Positions 11,267-21,939 of a DNA stretch of 64,000 nt are shown here, in pieces. The DNA is from Nigrospora sphaerica. Its lineage: Eukaryota > Ascomycota > Sordariomycetes > Amphisphaeriales > Apiosporaceae. Positions within the stretch are counted from its first letter, which is position 1, and every line of letters begins with the position of its first letter. The notes below the pieces were generated by a model. It searched no databases, was not told the DNA's origin, and worked only from the letters and a program-made list of their open reading frames with translations. The stretch covers positions 2,728,001 through 2,792,000 of the forward strand of contig JAGVVL010000009.1 of the NCBI GenBank assembly GCA_018287875.1, given 5' to 3'. The translations under genes and the position numbers were made by a program.

Positions 11267-13126
11267 ACGTGGGTGTCGGGTGAGTGGCGCAGGCGGGTGA
11301 GTGGCGCACTTCCAGCTAAAATTCGTTACTTCAACTTTAAGACACTACATCTCCACAAATAAACATGGAGAACGCATCTAAAGAGGGTCAGATGGTTCTT
11401 GCTATTCAAGCACTCCAGAAAGACCCTCATTTAACCCGCCGAGCCGCTGCAACAATCTATAACGTCCCGGAAACTACCCTACGTCGAAGAATGGCCGGCA
11501 CACACGCTAGGCAAGATACCCGCCCTAAGTCAGCTCGATTAACCGAACTGGAAGAGAAGACGCTTGTCAGATACATACTGGACCTAGATGCGCGAGGGTT
11601 TGCGCCGCGACTTCGTGATGTGGAAGATATGGCTAATGTTATTGCCGAGTCGCGCGACGCGTCACGCGTCGGCACGCGTTGGGCCTCAAGCTTCGTTAAG
11701 CGACAACCGGACCTCCGAACGCGTTTCTCTCGCGTATACGACTACCAGAGGGCCCTCTGCGAAGATCCTGAGAAAATCGCGGGCTGGTTTGCGCTTTTCG
11801 CGAACCTGAAGGCCAAATACGGCATCCAGGACGAGGATATCTACAACTTCGACGAGACCGGCTTCACGATGGGCCAAATCACGTCCTCAATGGTCGTGAC
11901 CGGTGCCGATCGCAGCGGAAAGCGAAAAAAGTCCAGCCTGGCAATCGCGAATGGGTTACCGTGATCCAGGGCGTCTGTTCCGATGGTTGGTGTGTCCCGC
12001 CGTTCATCGTGGTAAAAGGCGCCTACCACCTCGCCAATTGGTACGCCAACAGCACCCTCCCACGCGACTGGGTAATTAAACCGACCCAGAATGGATGGAC
12101 CGATAACGAGACCGGCCTGGACTGGATTCGGCATTTCGATAAACACACCTCGTCGCGCGCAACAGGCCGATATCGTCTATTAGTGATCGACGGGCACGAG
12201 AGCCACGTTTCGACCGAATTCCAGGCTTTCTGTAAAGAGAAAGACATCGTGGCGGTCTCTATGCCTCCACACTCGTCGCATCTACTCCAGCCACTTGACG
12301 TTGGGTGTTTCAGCCCATTAAAGCGGGCGTACGGTCGCGAAATCGAAGGGTTTATGAAGTCACTCGTTAACCATATCACTAAGGCCGAGTTTTTAATCGC
12401 CTTCCAAGCCGCATTTACGAAGGTTTTTACACCGAATAACGTCAAGGCTGGATTCTTAGGAGCCGGATTAGTGCCTCTAGATCCGGAAAGAGTGCTCGCA
12501 AAGCTAGATGTGAAGTTATCGACACCTTCGCCCACTGGAAGCCTTCCGGCCGCGAGCGTCCCATGGGCCTCTCAGACGCCGCATAACCCAACCGAGGCGA
12601 CTTCGCAGACTGACTTTATTAAGAATCGAGTCCGCCATCACCAAGGAAGCTCTCCGACACCGATTTTATCGGCAGTTGACCAGTTTGCGAAGGGTGCGAT
12701 GGCGATGATGCACGAGGTCGCTCTTTTACGGGCGGAGGTCAAGACTCTTCGAGAGGCGAATTCCAGCCTCGCAAAACGTCGGAGAGTAAAAAAGACCCGT
12801 CTACGGCAAGGAGGAACACTCGAGATTGGCGAGGCCCAAGATCTTTTAGATCAAAAGGACGTCGATGCGCAGTTAGGAGAGGAAACTCGTATAAGGAGCG
12901 GTCGGGCAACGAGGTCAGAACCGCGCGGGCGGCGATGTGGCATCTGCGGAACAGCCGGACATAATGCGCGAACATGTGAAATGAATACAGAAACATCTGA
13001 AGAGCCGGAATTTGATTAGTTTGAATTGATTTAAGGCGTTATAGTTGGGTAATCGATTGATTTATCGTGAAGATTCCCTTTAGGTGCGCCACTCACCCGC
13101 CTGCGCCACTCACCCGACACCCACGT
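11267..13126 (+). mobile_element. Fot1/pogo-type DNA transposon, copy B (best preserved)
   Basis: The element is 1,860 bp, flanked by TA on each side (11,265-11,266 and 13,127-13,128) in an (AT)n context. TIRs are about 43 bp, beginning ACGTGGGTGTCGGGTGAG, with two tandem units sharing GGGTGAGTGGCGCA. It carries one transposase gene that is open along its length except for a single frame change. GC content is far above the flanks, and there is little sign of RIP, so this is a recent arrival. Confidence 0.95.
11365..13019 (+). pseudogene. Pogo/Fot1 transposase, one frame break (copy B)
   Basis: Catalyses excision and integration of the element at TA. Read as one protein it would be about 551 residues, close to the size known for Fot1 transposases. 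Residues 1-60 look like a helix-turn-helix of the Psq/CENP-B N type (the RRAAATIYNVPETTLRRRM region), followed by a CENP-B-like second DNA-binding domain to about 150. The DDE_1 core has Asp in NFDETGF, Asp in VIDGHESH and Asp in QPLDVGCF. A C-terminal CCHC knuckle is C-G-I-C-G-x3-H-x4-C. The first frame (11,365-11,964) and the second (ATG at 11,961, continuous back to 11,931) meet at AAAAAAG, 11,925-11,931, where relatives have one extra base. This is either a 1-nt deletion or a -1 frameshift site. Start chosen at the first ATG, 98 bp inside the TIR as in copy A. Confidence 0.88.
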
Positions 13127-13128
13127 TA

Positions 13129-13722
13129 TATATATATATATATGTAATCAATATTAAACTATTTAAAGACTGAAAACTTAAATACTCTGTTTCAATTTAA
13201 ATACTAGAGCTATATAACTTAATATCTATTTTAAATGTATTAAATAGTATATATGGTAAACATGTATATAAGAATAAAGACTATATTTTTTATTAAAGAA
13301 ACACTAATTACAATACTTTAAACGCAATCTTACTTCTTATTTTTATTTTTAAAAAAATATATTAATAGATTGAAGTAAATAGTATTTTTCTTTAAATTAC
13401 TTCCTATGCTCATTTTCTACTTTTATTACAAATTTATAGGCACTCACTAATATAGTCATCGACTTTTGATTCAAAAGATTCAAACTATATTGATTTTAAA
13501 AGTGCTTCTCAACTATAAATCCATCTTTTTTACTCTGTACCGGCTTATAAGATTGAGTTTTACTCTTTAAACGCTTTTAACTTTTAAATAAAATAGAGCC
13601 ACCTTATAGATTATTATTATCGCAATTTTATAAAGTTAAGTAATCATCAATAAAATCCGTATTAAGGAGCTTCTTTAACAATAATTAACTTAGTTTTAAA
13701 TAAAAATTCATTTACGAAGTCG
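13129..13722. other. AT-rich sequence without a gene
   Basis: Begins with a short (TA)n run next to the transposon insertion site; otherwise RIP-like and featureless. Confidence 0.5.
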
Positions 13723-14011
13723 TGTCAAGGTGCGGTCAGGCAGGCAGGCAATGGAGTCGATTCAGGTTCTATGCTACAGGTCCAGGTTCCTATTCTGTTC
13801 GGTACAGGTCAGGCTAGCAGACAGGACGTAGCTTGGAGAGCTACAACTGAAGTCTTCTCGGTCGCAGACTTCTTATCTAAATCCCCAACGGAGGTCCGTA
13901 CTGAGCGGTCTTAATAGAACTCCATCACGGGACGACTAATCCGTAGCCAGTTTAGGATGTCTCAGAGGCTGCCCTATGCCGGTACGGTCTGTCACGGTCC
14001 ACCCCGTGACA
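13723..14011 (-). mobile_element. Solo LTR of the chromovirus family (copy 1)
   Basis: 289 bp, the reverse complement of the LTRs at 33,578-33,865 and 39,174-39,462, with moderate base changes. Flanked on both sides by agtcg, a perfect 5-bp target duplication. It arose by recombination between the two LTRs of a complete element. Low RIP load compared with its surroundings. Confidence 0.9.
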
Positions 14012-14016
14012 AGTCG

Positions 14017-17000
14017 CTTTAATTAAGTTATGTTACGTTTAAAAGACTTTTAAATTATGAAAGTGTTATTAAATTTGAAGATTACTTTATAAGCACTATA
14101 CATGAGTTTAAAAGTATAAATTTAAAAATGTCTTAAGATTATAAGCTTAACTATAACTAGCTCAAGAGTGCGATTTAACCTTATTAGCAATGTTAAGGTC
14201 ATCTATTATATAATTAACCTTTTAGCGTCTTGTACTTCGTTTAACTTAAGTGCGTTTTCTTCGCCGCCTTAATAAACTAACACCGCCTTTCTTATAAGCG
14301 TAATAAGCTATGTAAACTAGCGAGTATTTTTATGGTGTCGCTATAGCTTCGTTAACACGTAGTAGGCGCTTACTAAGATAACCGGCGACGAGTCCGACTT
14401 ATAAAGGGTAATGGCTATTTTAAAGGCCACCTTCTTCGGTCGCGATAAACTCGAGGAGGACGAGGAGGAGGGGGAGTATATCGTGCTTACTACCGGTTAC
14501 TACGAGGTGAACTAAGCTTACTATTATCTTATGACTACTTTTATAGTAGTTATTATAGCTTATAGCTCAACCTTTAATATCATTAAGGATAATGTTATTA
14601 ATGTGGTATATAATATTAGCTAGTGACTTAATAATAACTCGCTAATAATGTTAAGACTATATAGTGGCATATAGTTGATATATTATTAGCTGCTTCTAGT
14701 TATTAGCCACTTAATTCTTACACCTTAGCTATAAGGTTATAAGTACTTATCTTATCGTTATTAAAATATTTTTAATTTATTAACTTACGGCTACCCTTAT
14801 ATGATAATAATGCCCTTTAAGCTTAAGCTAAAAGTAATGAGGTCCGCCTTTATTATAGCGACTTAAGTATTAAAGTTTAGTATATTATTATACGCCCTTT
14901 TATAAGTAACTATAAGTAGGTTTAATGTAACCACGTTTAAAAGAATACGCGCTCTTAATATATTATTGATTATAACTGTAAGGGTTGCAGCTGCGTCTGG
15001 CCCGCTATGTCCATATAGGTCTGGATTAGAGGGGTGCGTCTCCTTAAGTGAAGACGTTGCTGGCCTTTTAGGCATTGTGGGCGAGTGGTTACCTCCTGCC
15101 ATCCCTTACATTACGTCTTTAGGACTAATTTATAACTTAGCTTCACTAGTTTCTTTAATGTAGCCGATTTATCCTTTAAGGGCTCCTTAGCCCCTTGGGT
15201 ATTTAAGTGCACCTTTACTCCTTAGGTATTTAAGGCTCTACTTGCTTCTTAAGTATTAAGACGGCTTGCGTTTTTAAGTCCGTTCTTTAACCCTATTTAA
15301 CTAGTTCCTTAAACTTAGCCGACTTTTCGTTTAAATAAACATTTTCGCTTTATAAAGCACCTATTACTTAGCAATACTTTACTACGTTAATAACGTTAGT
15401 ATACGTTATAATTAATTAAGGTAAGGATATATTAGCTTATACCTCTCAACTATACATTATCTTAACGTATAAAGTGTTAAGTACTTTAATCCTTATTAGC
15501 ATTTCGCCCTTAAAGTGTAGTTCTCTTAACGGCGCGTTTATAAGGTTACTCTTATTAAGCCTATATTTAATGTTAAAGTTAAAAGAAGTTAAGAATATAT
15601 ATTACCGCGCTTAATGCCTATTGAGTTAACTTTACTTTATAAACACTTAAAGATTTTAGTAGTCTATAAGTACTTCTATTAATTGTAAGCAATCTTAAAG
15701 GTTATAATATTAGTACTTAAAGAACTCCACGATAGCTATTATCTCCTTATTTAATATAGTGTATGCTAATTTAACGGCGTTAAACTTATGAGATTAAAAT
15801 GCAATAAGAACGAATCGCTTATTATTATCCACTTATGTTAACATACTTACTATAATAAAATTCAATACGTTAGTTTTGACTTAAGTAAGACGCTAATTAT
15901 TAAAGTGACGAAGTAACGGTGCTTTAATAAAAGCGTTTTAAAGTTACTTAAAGGCTTAGACCTCTTTAAGTCTTATAAAGGCTAAGCTTAGCGTTCTATC
16001 TAAAACTATCCCCAAAAGCTAATTATATAAGAGGCGAGTAGTATAAAAGTACCGGTAAATGAATCATTAATAGAAGTTATAAAACTTAAGAAAAACGTAA
16101 ATATAATAGAAGCTTTAAAGAGGCGGCTACTCTTAAATAGTAGACACTCGACTAAGCTTTATTAACATCCCCTCGCGTGCGATAATAAATCTTAAGAACT
16201 TAATATAGTCTTGAAGAAAGTAGCACTTCAAGAGCTTAATGAATAGCTCGGCCTCGCGTAGCTATTATAACACACTTTACAAGTCCCAGATATAGGTGTT
16301 GCGGTCTTATAAGAAAATAAGGATACTATTTAAGTACGCTACGTATATAACATTAAGTAGCTCCTTTAACGCTTTATAAATACAACCTTAAAAGATAATT
16401 AATACGTTATTCAACTTAAAAGATATAACTATATATTTAAAGTAGCCGTAACGAGTAGGGAAGGCGGTCTTCTACTTATTTCCCTTTTAAATTTAAACTC
16501 AGTGGTACAGGTCTTTAACGTCGATTTTTGAGAATAATCAAAAGCTAAAAACTTAGTTTATAATCTCTGTAATTAAAGGTAAACGATATCTATTCTTAAT
16601 TATAACCTAATTAAGTCCTTAATAAGTAACGTAAAAGCGGAGGGTGCTATTCTTTCCAAATATGAAAAGGATAAGTGCGTTAGCTAAGCTTTCAAATAGT
16701 TGAATCCTACTACTCAGTAAATTAATTACTAAGTATTCGCGGAGCTCTTATAGCTTGTCTTAAGCGAGAGGGTAGATAAGCTTATATAGTAAGGTGGCGC
16801 CTAATAATAAGTTAATAACGTGGTTAAATACTTTATAAATAAGGACTTAAATAGCTTCCTAAGCGTTAAAGATATATATAAGTAAGCGAAGCTTTAATAG
16901 TATGTTATCGAGGTCTCAGCTAACTACTAGCTCGTTCTTGTTTAATAAGGTAGGGTATAAAATTATAATTTTAGCATATATATACGCAGAGCCACGCGTG

Positions 17001-17684
17001 TACTTTATAAACTGCGGTGCGTTAAAGAGCTCGCTTTTTATTATCTTCAAACCAAAGAACCACTTATTACTTATAAGTTTTAAGGATCACGCGGTGTTTG
17101 TTTAAGAAAGTACGTGATAGTAAGACCTAGCTCTACTTAAGGAGAGGATCCTAATTAATAGCAATATAGAGTTGCTAATATAAGTAAGTGGTACCTTTAT
17201 TATTAATAATGTGTAAGCGGACCTTATATACATTATAAGTAAAACACTATAGTTATCTTATAGCGTAAATTATTAATAATTCGATATCGCTGTATTATAA
17301 GCCTGCTATTCTTACAAAGGCAACACTTACATAGTCCACCTTAATATGAGTATTCGAGTTAATATAAGTTTAAAGATTTGTTTTATTCTTTATAAGGACA
17401 CGAGTATATAAGCGGGTTGTAATCTTTAAAGGCAACGGCTTTATAAAGCAGGGCTTCTTTATAAGCCTTGGGCTTTTCCTTAATTTGCGCGATATTTGTT
17501 TCCACCTCAATAAGTATATACATCTTATATGCTGCCTTAAGGTAGCTAAAGGATAGGTACTCCTTGCTCTTATAAGTATAGTATATTAAAACCCATCCGT
17601 TCTGTTTGATAAGGTTTCTCCCGTTAGCTCTCGAGGTTTACGGTGGGCAGGGCTTATAAGATCAGCGCGAGTTAAGCGTGATCG
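14017..17684. other. Unidentified RIP-degraded repeat
   Basis: About 3.7 kb that is less AT-rich than the deserts and shows patches of former coding sequence, for example an acidic stretch read on the plus strand near 14,440-14,515 and a 67-codon open block at 16,902-17,105. Stops are frequent and mostly TAA/TAG. I could not assign a family: neither the pogo nor the Ty3/Ty1 motifs found elsewhere are visible. A beta element interrupts it at 14,977-15,110. Confidence 0.4.
14977..15110 (+). mobile_element. Beta-family element, copy 3 (least mutated)
   Basis: 134 bp from TGTAAGGGTTGCAG to CATCCCTTACA, GC-rich and nearly free of RIP-type change, so a useful reference for the family. Flanking pentamers ataac and ttacg do not match. 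The ends resemble those of the alpha family (TGTAAGG...CTTACA), which suggests that both are moved by the same type of machinery. Confidence 0.75.
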
Positions 17685-17920
17685 TATAAGGACCTCACAG
17701 GTCACGAGGGTTCACCGTCAGGTATAAGATAGCGAAGGGCAGGCTCAATTCCACTGCAAGACTAATTCTTGCAGAGTCCAAGTTCAGGTCAGGCGCCAGC
17801 GGTGCGCTCGTCTCTCGCTAATAGGTCGCCAGCGGGTCTGCGTCACAGGTCAGGTGACCAGCCTATGAGTGCGCGGGGGGCACTTCCCTAGCGCCTCCTC
17901 CCCTACACTCCTCCCTTACA
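17685..17920 (+). mobile_element. Alpha-family element, copy 3 (236-bp variant)
   Basis: An alpha copy whose right end carries an extra CTCC-TACA-type repeat (CCCCTACACTCCTCCCTTACA region), giving 236 bp. Flanks gatcg and gatca differ only by a G-to-A change, consistent with a 5-bp duplication later touched by RIP. Confidence 0.78.
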
Positions 17921-18841
17921 GATCAAGTTCCTACTCTCGAAGTAGTCCGTGCATGGGCGGTTCCATAAGAATTCTCTATCTCTTTAATAGCGTTTTAACA
18001 ATCACTTATTATATATGTCCGCTCTTTATTTATTTTAGCTATTTAACTTAACTTAATTATCTTATTAGCTTTAAGCTTAAATAATTATTTAAACTTAACT
18101 TATCAACTTTACATTATTATATATATTAAGGTATAATTAAAACTAAGGTTTGAGCTTAATAAAGAGATAATATATAAACTTCTCTTTACTCGTTCGCTAT
18201 AGCTATTTTATAAGGCTGGCGAGGTAAATATTAAAGTCTTAAAAGCTTTATATAAGCCCTTAAGCAGCGTTATGATGTTAATTCGCGATAATGTACTCTT
18301 AGTTCTCTATATTACGTAATAAGCAGAGTGTCCACTCCTTAAAAGCTAAGTAGTCATTATAAATAGCATCTCGTTCTTTTAATAACTTATAATCACTTAA
18401 CTATCGTTTCTATCTTAAAGCGTTTTATAGCGTAAATAAAAGCTAACTCGACGTTACTTAGCTATTCCTTATATTATCGGAACCCCCATGAATATTAAAA
18501 AGTATCGATGTTACGTATACAAAGGTTACAGCCTTAATTGGAAGAAAAGAAAGAGTCGCGTTATAGTTACGCCGGTGTCGAAATACTATCGGTGTCGAGC
18601 TTAAGAGCGAGGCGGGGTTGTCGCTCCTTTTCCTTTTATTATTAGAGCTGTTCTAAGAGGCGGATACGTGCATTAATATCTTCGAGCTGTTGTTCCTTTA
18701 TGAACTGGTTGGCAGTAAGTTAAATAACTGTAATGCTTTCGGGTGTTTCGGTTAAGGCGGCTAACGCCGAGGTAGTTCTATTTCTCTTTACTATCTTACC
18801 GCTCGTGATTATATAGGTGACGTTTTAAGAAGAATTCGAAT
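17921..18841. other. AT-rich sequence with a GC-normal patch, no gene
   Basis: 18,480-18,840 is of ordinary composition. On the minus strand near 18,650-18,720 one can read a short helical stretch (FIKEQQLEDINARIRLLEQ), perhaps a coiled-coil tail from a transposon protein, but it is bounded by stops. The remainder is RIP-like. Confidence 0.35.
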
Positions 18842-19053
18842 TATAAGGATCTTATCGATTATAAGGGCACCGTTAAGTATAGGATAGTGAAGAGCAAGCT
18901 TAATTCCATTATAAGACTGATTCTTATAAAATCTAAGTCTAAGTTGGGCGTTGGCGGTGCGCCCGCTCCTCGCTAGTAGGCCGCCAGTATGTCTATATCG
19001 CAGGTCAGGTGACCAGCCTACGAATGCACCTCTTTAGCGCCTCCTCCCTTACA
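18842..19053 (+). mobile_element. Alpha-family element, copy 4
   Basis: A RIP-altered copy of about 212 bp from TATAAGGATCT to CTCCCTTACA. Flanks cgaat and agaaa do not match, so the insertion duplication is not preserved. Confidence 0.65.
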
Positions 19054-20580
19054 AGAAAAGGAATGCTTAAATTATAGAATAAAGGAATAAAAATATAAAA
19101 TGACGAATAGAAACGTATAGAAAAGAATATAAGAAATTCAAAGCTATATTTCTAAAATAGACCTAGAATAAGTAAGATTTATAATTTATAAAAGTTCCTG
19201 ATACTTTAATTAATATAAGTATATAGTAGACTGCTTAAAATAAAATATAGAAAAGTAAGTAGAATAAAGATATAAAAAAGATACATAATGTACTTCTTAA
19301 AAATAGAGTTAAAACTTTAAAATGAATCAAACATCTATTAATTATAGCATTTTAATTACTTATTAATGTCCTAAAGATTAGGAAGCCTTACTTAAAAAAG
19401 TAGATAATTATAACAACTGTTTTGATATAATGATTTTTAATTATTTTTAAATATAAAAATATTACTACGAAAAGAGTTTAGTATGATATATTTAGTCATA
19501 CTTTATTAGAAAAGTTTTTTTAAAGAGTCTAAACTTTTATTATTTTAGTATCAAAATTTGAGTTTATTTTTAGCATTTTTAACGAAAATGATATTTTTCT
19601 CTTTTTGAATATTTTAAAACCCCATTTCACTGGTTTATTAAAATAAAATTATTTAAGTATAAGTATTTCAACCTTTTGTAAAGCTTCTTTTTACTTCAAA
19701 CTAAAATATTAATATCATAATGTAAGTGATTATAAAAACTATAGCTTAACGTTACCATATTATTCTACTCATAAATTAATAGATGCTTTTAAAAATAAAC
19801 TACTTTCTTACTACATAGAGAATAGGTAAAGTTTAAAAAGAGTTAATATTTTTAAACTTTCCAAAACATTTAAAAAATTTTTAACTCTTTTTATAAATCC
19901 CTATTTATAAATATATATATATATATATAATTAATATAAAAACTTACATTTTTAAATTATTTAATTAGAATACTTTTATAGTATATTTACTTTTCATTTT
20001 TCATATCAAATAAGATAGATTCTTTTTCTCTTTTTTTTCTTAAAATTATTTTATAAGCGGCATATATAAATTTAATGTTCTTCTTTTATTACGAAAAATT
20101 TTAGATTTGTAAACTATCATAAAAAGATGTTTCTATTTAAAACTTAATATTTAATACTTACTACGCTTCTTTATATTTTTAAAAAAAATATATACTGAGA
20201 AATAAAGACGCTAAAATTTTAAATCTAATTTAGCCTCAATATTATATTAGTCGCGTGGCTAAATAAGTTACTTACCTTTATTATATTTTTACATTAATTA
20301 TTCTAAACCTATCTTTTGGTATAAATAAGTCTATTATGACGTTTTAAAGTGTGTTAACTAATTTTATTAGGTGAAGCGGTTTATTGTAGCTCTGTAATAA
20401 TCGTTTAGTATATTTTACTTATTATATACATCTTTTATACGACTTTATCTAATAAGATATATAAAAAGCCCGTTAAAAAAATAACATATAGTAATAAGAG
20501 TCGCTTAGCCTTATAAAAAGTGGATGATTTGATTTAAAATATACTTAAATTTAATTCATAAATGTTCACCTCTATCACGG
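19054..20580. other. AT-rich RIP-like desert
   Basis: No frame or domain recognised. Includes a short (AT)n run near 19,910-19,930. Confidence 0.5.
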
Positions 20581-20793
20581 TGTAAGGATCCGAAGGAATC
20601 ACAATGGCACCGTCAGGTATAGGGTAGCGAAGGGCAGGCTCAATTCCACTGCAAGACTGATTCTTGCAGAATCTAAGTCCAGGTCGGGCGCCAGCGGTGC
20701 GCCCGCTCCTCGCTAGTAGGCCGCCGGTGGGTCTGTGTCGCAGGTCAGGTGACCAGCCTGCTGATGCACCTCTTCAGCGTCTTCTCCCTTACA
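20581..20793 (+). mobile_element. Alpha-family element, copy 5
   Basis: A clean 213-bp copy flanked on both sides by cacgg (perfect 5-bp duplication). Nearly identical to copy 2, so it was mobile recently relative to the RIP of the surrounding DNA. Confidence 0.85.
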
Positions 20794-20898
20794 CACGGCG
20801 CTAGTTAGAGTACACCCTAATAAACTGCACTACGCCGCCCTAGTAAAGAACTGGGCAAAAGGAGTAGAATCCAAAAACTGGGAGACTTAGATCTATTA

Positions 20899-21726
20899 AC
20901 GTATGTGTTAGGTCAGTCGTACATGTGGGTCAGTCATACACTTTTCCCTAATTTTGCTTTCTCAACTTTCTTAACATATAACTCTATTATTAAGCATGGG
21001 AAAGCCTTTAAAAGAGTCTCAAATTCTTTTACCAGTCCATATAACTACATATAACCTTAAATTATCTATTCGAAAGGCGGCAAAGATCTTCAACGTTTCT
21101 TTAATAACCCTGTCTAATAGAGTGAACGGAAAACGCGCCTAATAAGACACTCGTTCCGCCAGCGCCCGATTAATGGAATTAGAAGAGGAGGTTATTATTA
21201 AGCATATAATTTACATAGACGCGCGAGGATTTACGCCGCGGTTTTACGATGTGGAAGATATGGCGAATAAAATTCTCGCGGCGCACGACACGTCACGCGT
21301 TAAGACGCGTTAAGCCTCGACGTTTGTAAAGCGATAACTAGACCTTCGGATGCGTTTTTCATATACATACGACTATAAAAAGGCCCTCTATGAAGACCTT
21401 AAGAAAATTGCGGGCTAGTTCGCGCTTCTCGTGAGCTTAAAGGCGAAATACAGTATTTAAGATAAGAGCATTTATAACTTCGACAAGACTGGCTTTATAA
21501 TAAGCTAAATCACGTTTATAATGGTCGTAACCGGTGCTAATTATACCGGAAAGCGAAAGAAAGTCCAGCCTAATAATTGCGAGTAGGTTACTGTGATTTA
21601 GGGTGTCTATTCGGACGGTTAGTGCGTCCCGCCGTTTATTATAGTGAAAAGCGTCTACTACCTTGCTAATTAGTACGCCGATAGCACCCTCCCACGTAAC
21701 TAAGTTATTAAACAGACCTTAAATAG
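20899..21726 (+). mobile_element. Pogo/Fot1 relic D1 (left part, third TIR type)
   Basis: Starts at ACGTATGTGTTAGGTCAG after TA (20,897-20,898). The TIR has two tandem units sharing GGTCAGTC and TACA, so the layout matches copies A and B but the sequence is different. An ATG at 20,996 opens a transposase N-terminus whose frame is soon broken by TAA/TAG stops. The block around 21,545 keeps the AAGCGAAAGAAAGTCCAG spelling, one base longer than copy B. It stops abruptly at the alpha element at 21,727. Confidence 0.75.
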
Positions 21727-21939
21727 TGTAAAAGAGGAGGCGCTGGAGAGGTGCATCCGCAGGCTGGTCACCTGGCCTGCGGCACAGACCTACCGGCAGC
21801 CTACTAGCGAGGAGCGGGCGCACTGCTGGCGCCCGACCTGAACTTAGGTTCTGCAAGAATCAGTCTTGCAGTGGAATTGAGCCTGCCTTTCGCTACCCTA
21901 TACCTGACGGTGCCACTGTGATTCCTTCAGATCCTTACA
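21727..21939 (-). mobile_element. Alpha-family element, copy 6, at a chimeric junction
   Basis: A 213-bp reverse-orientation copy. Flanks aatag and tctaa do not match. The transposase segment just left of it (about 21,598-21,726) is repeated just right of it (about 21,945-22,080), so the two flanks do not come from one interrupted element. Confidence 0.82.

Noticed and set aside
16902..17105. Open block as a DUF3435 (Starship captain) recombinase fragment
   Set aside because: I tried to match the Tyr-recombinase/FluG-type motifs but found no convincing catalytic block in any frame; left unassigned.
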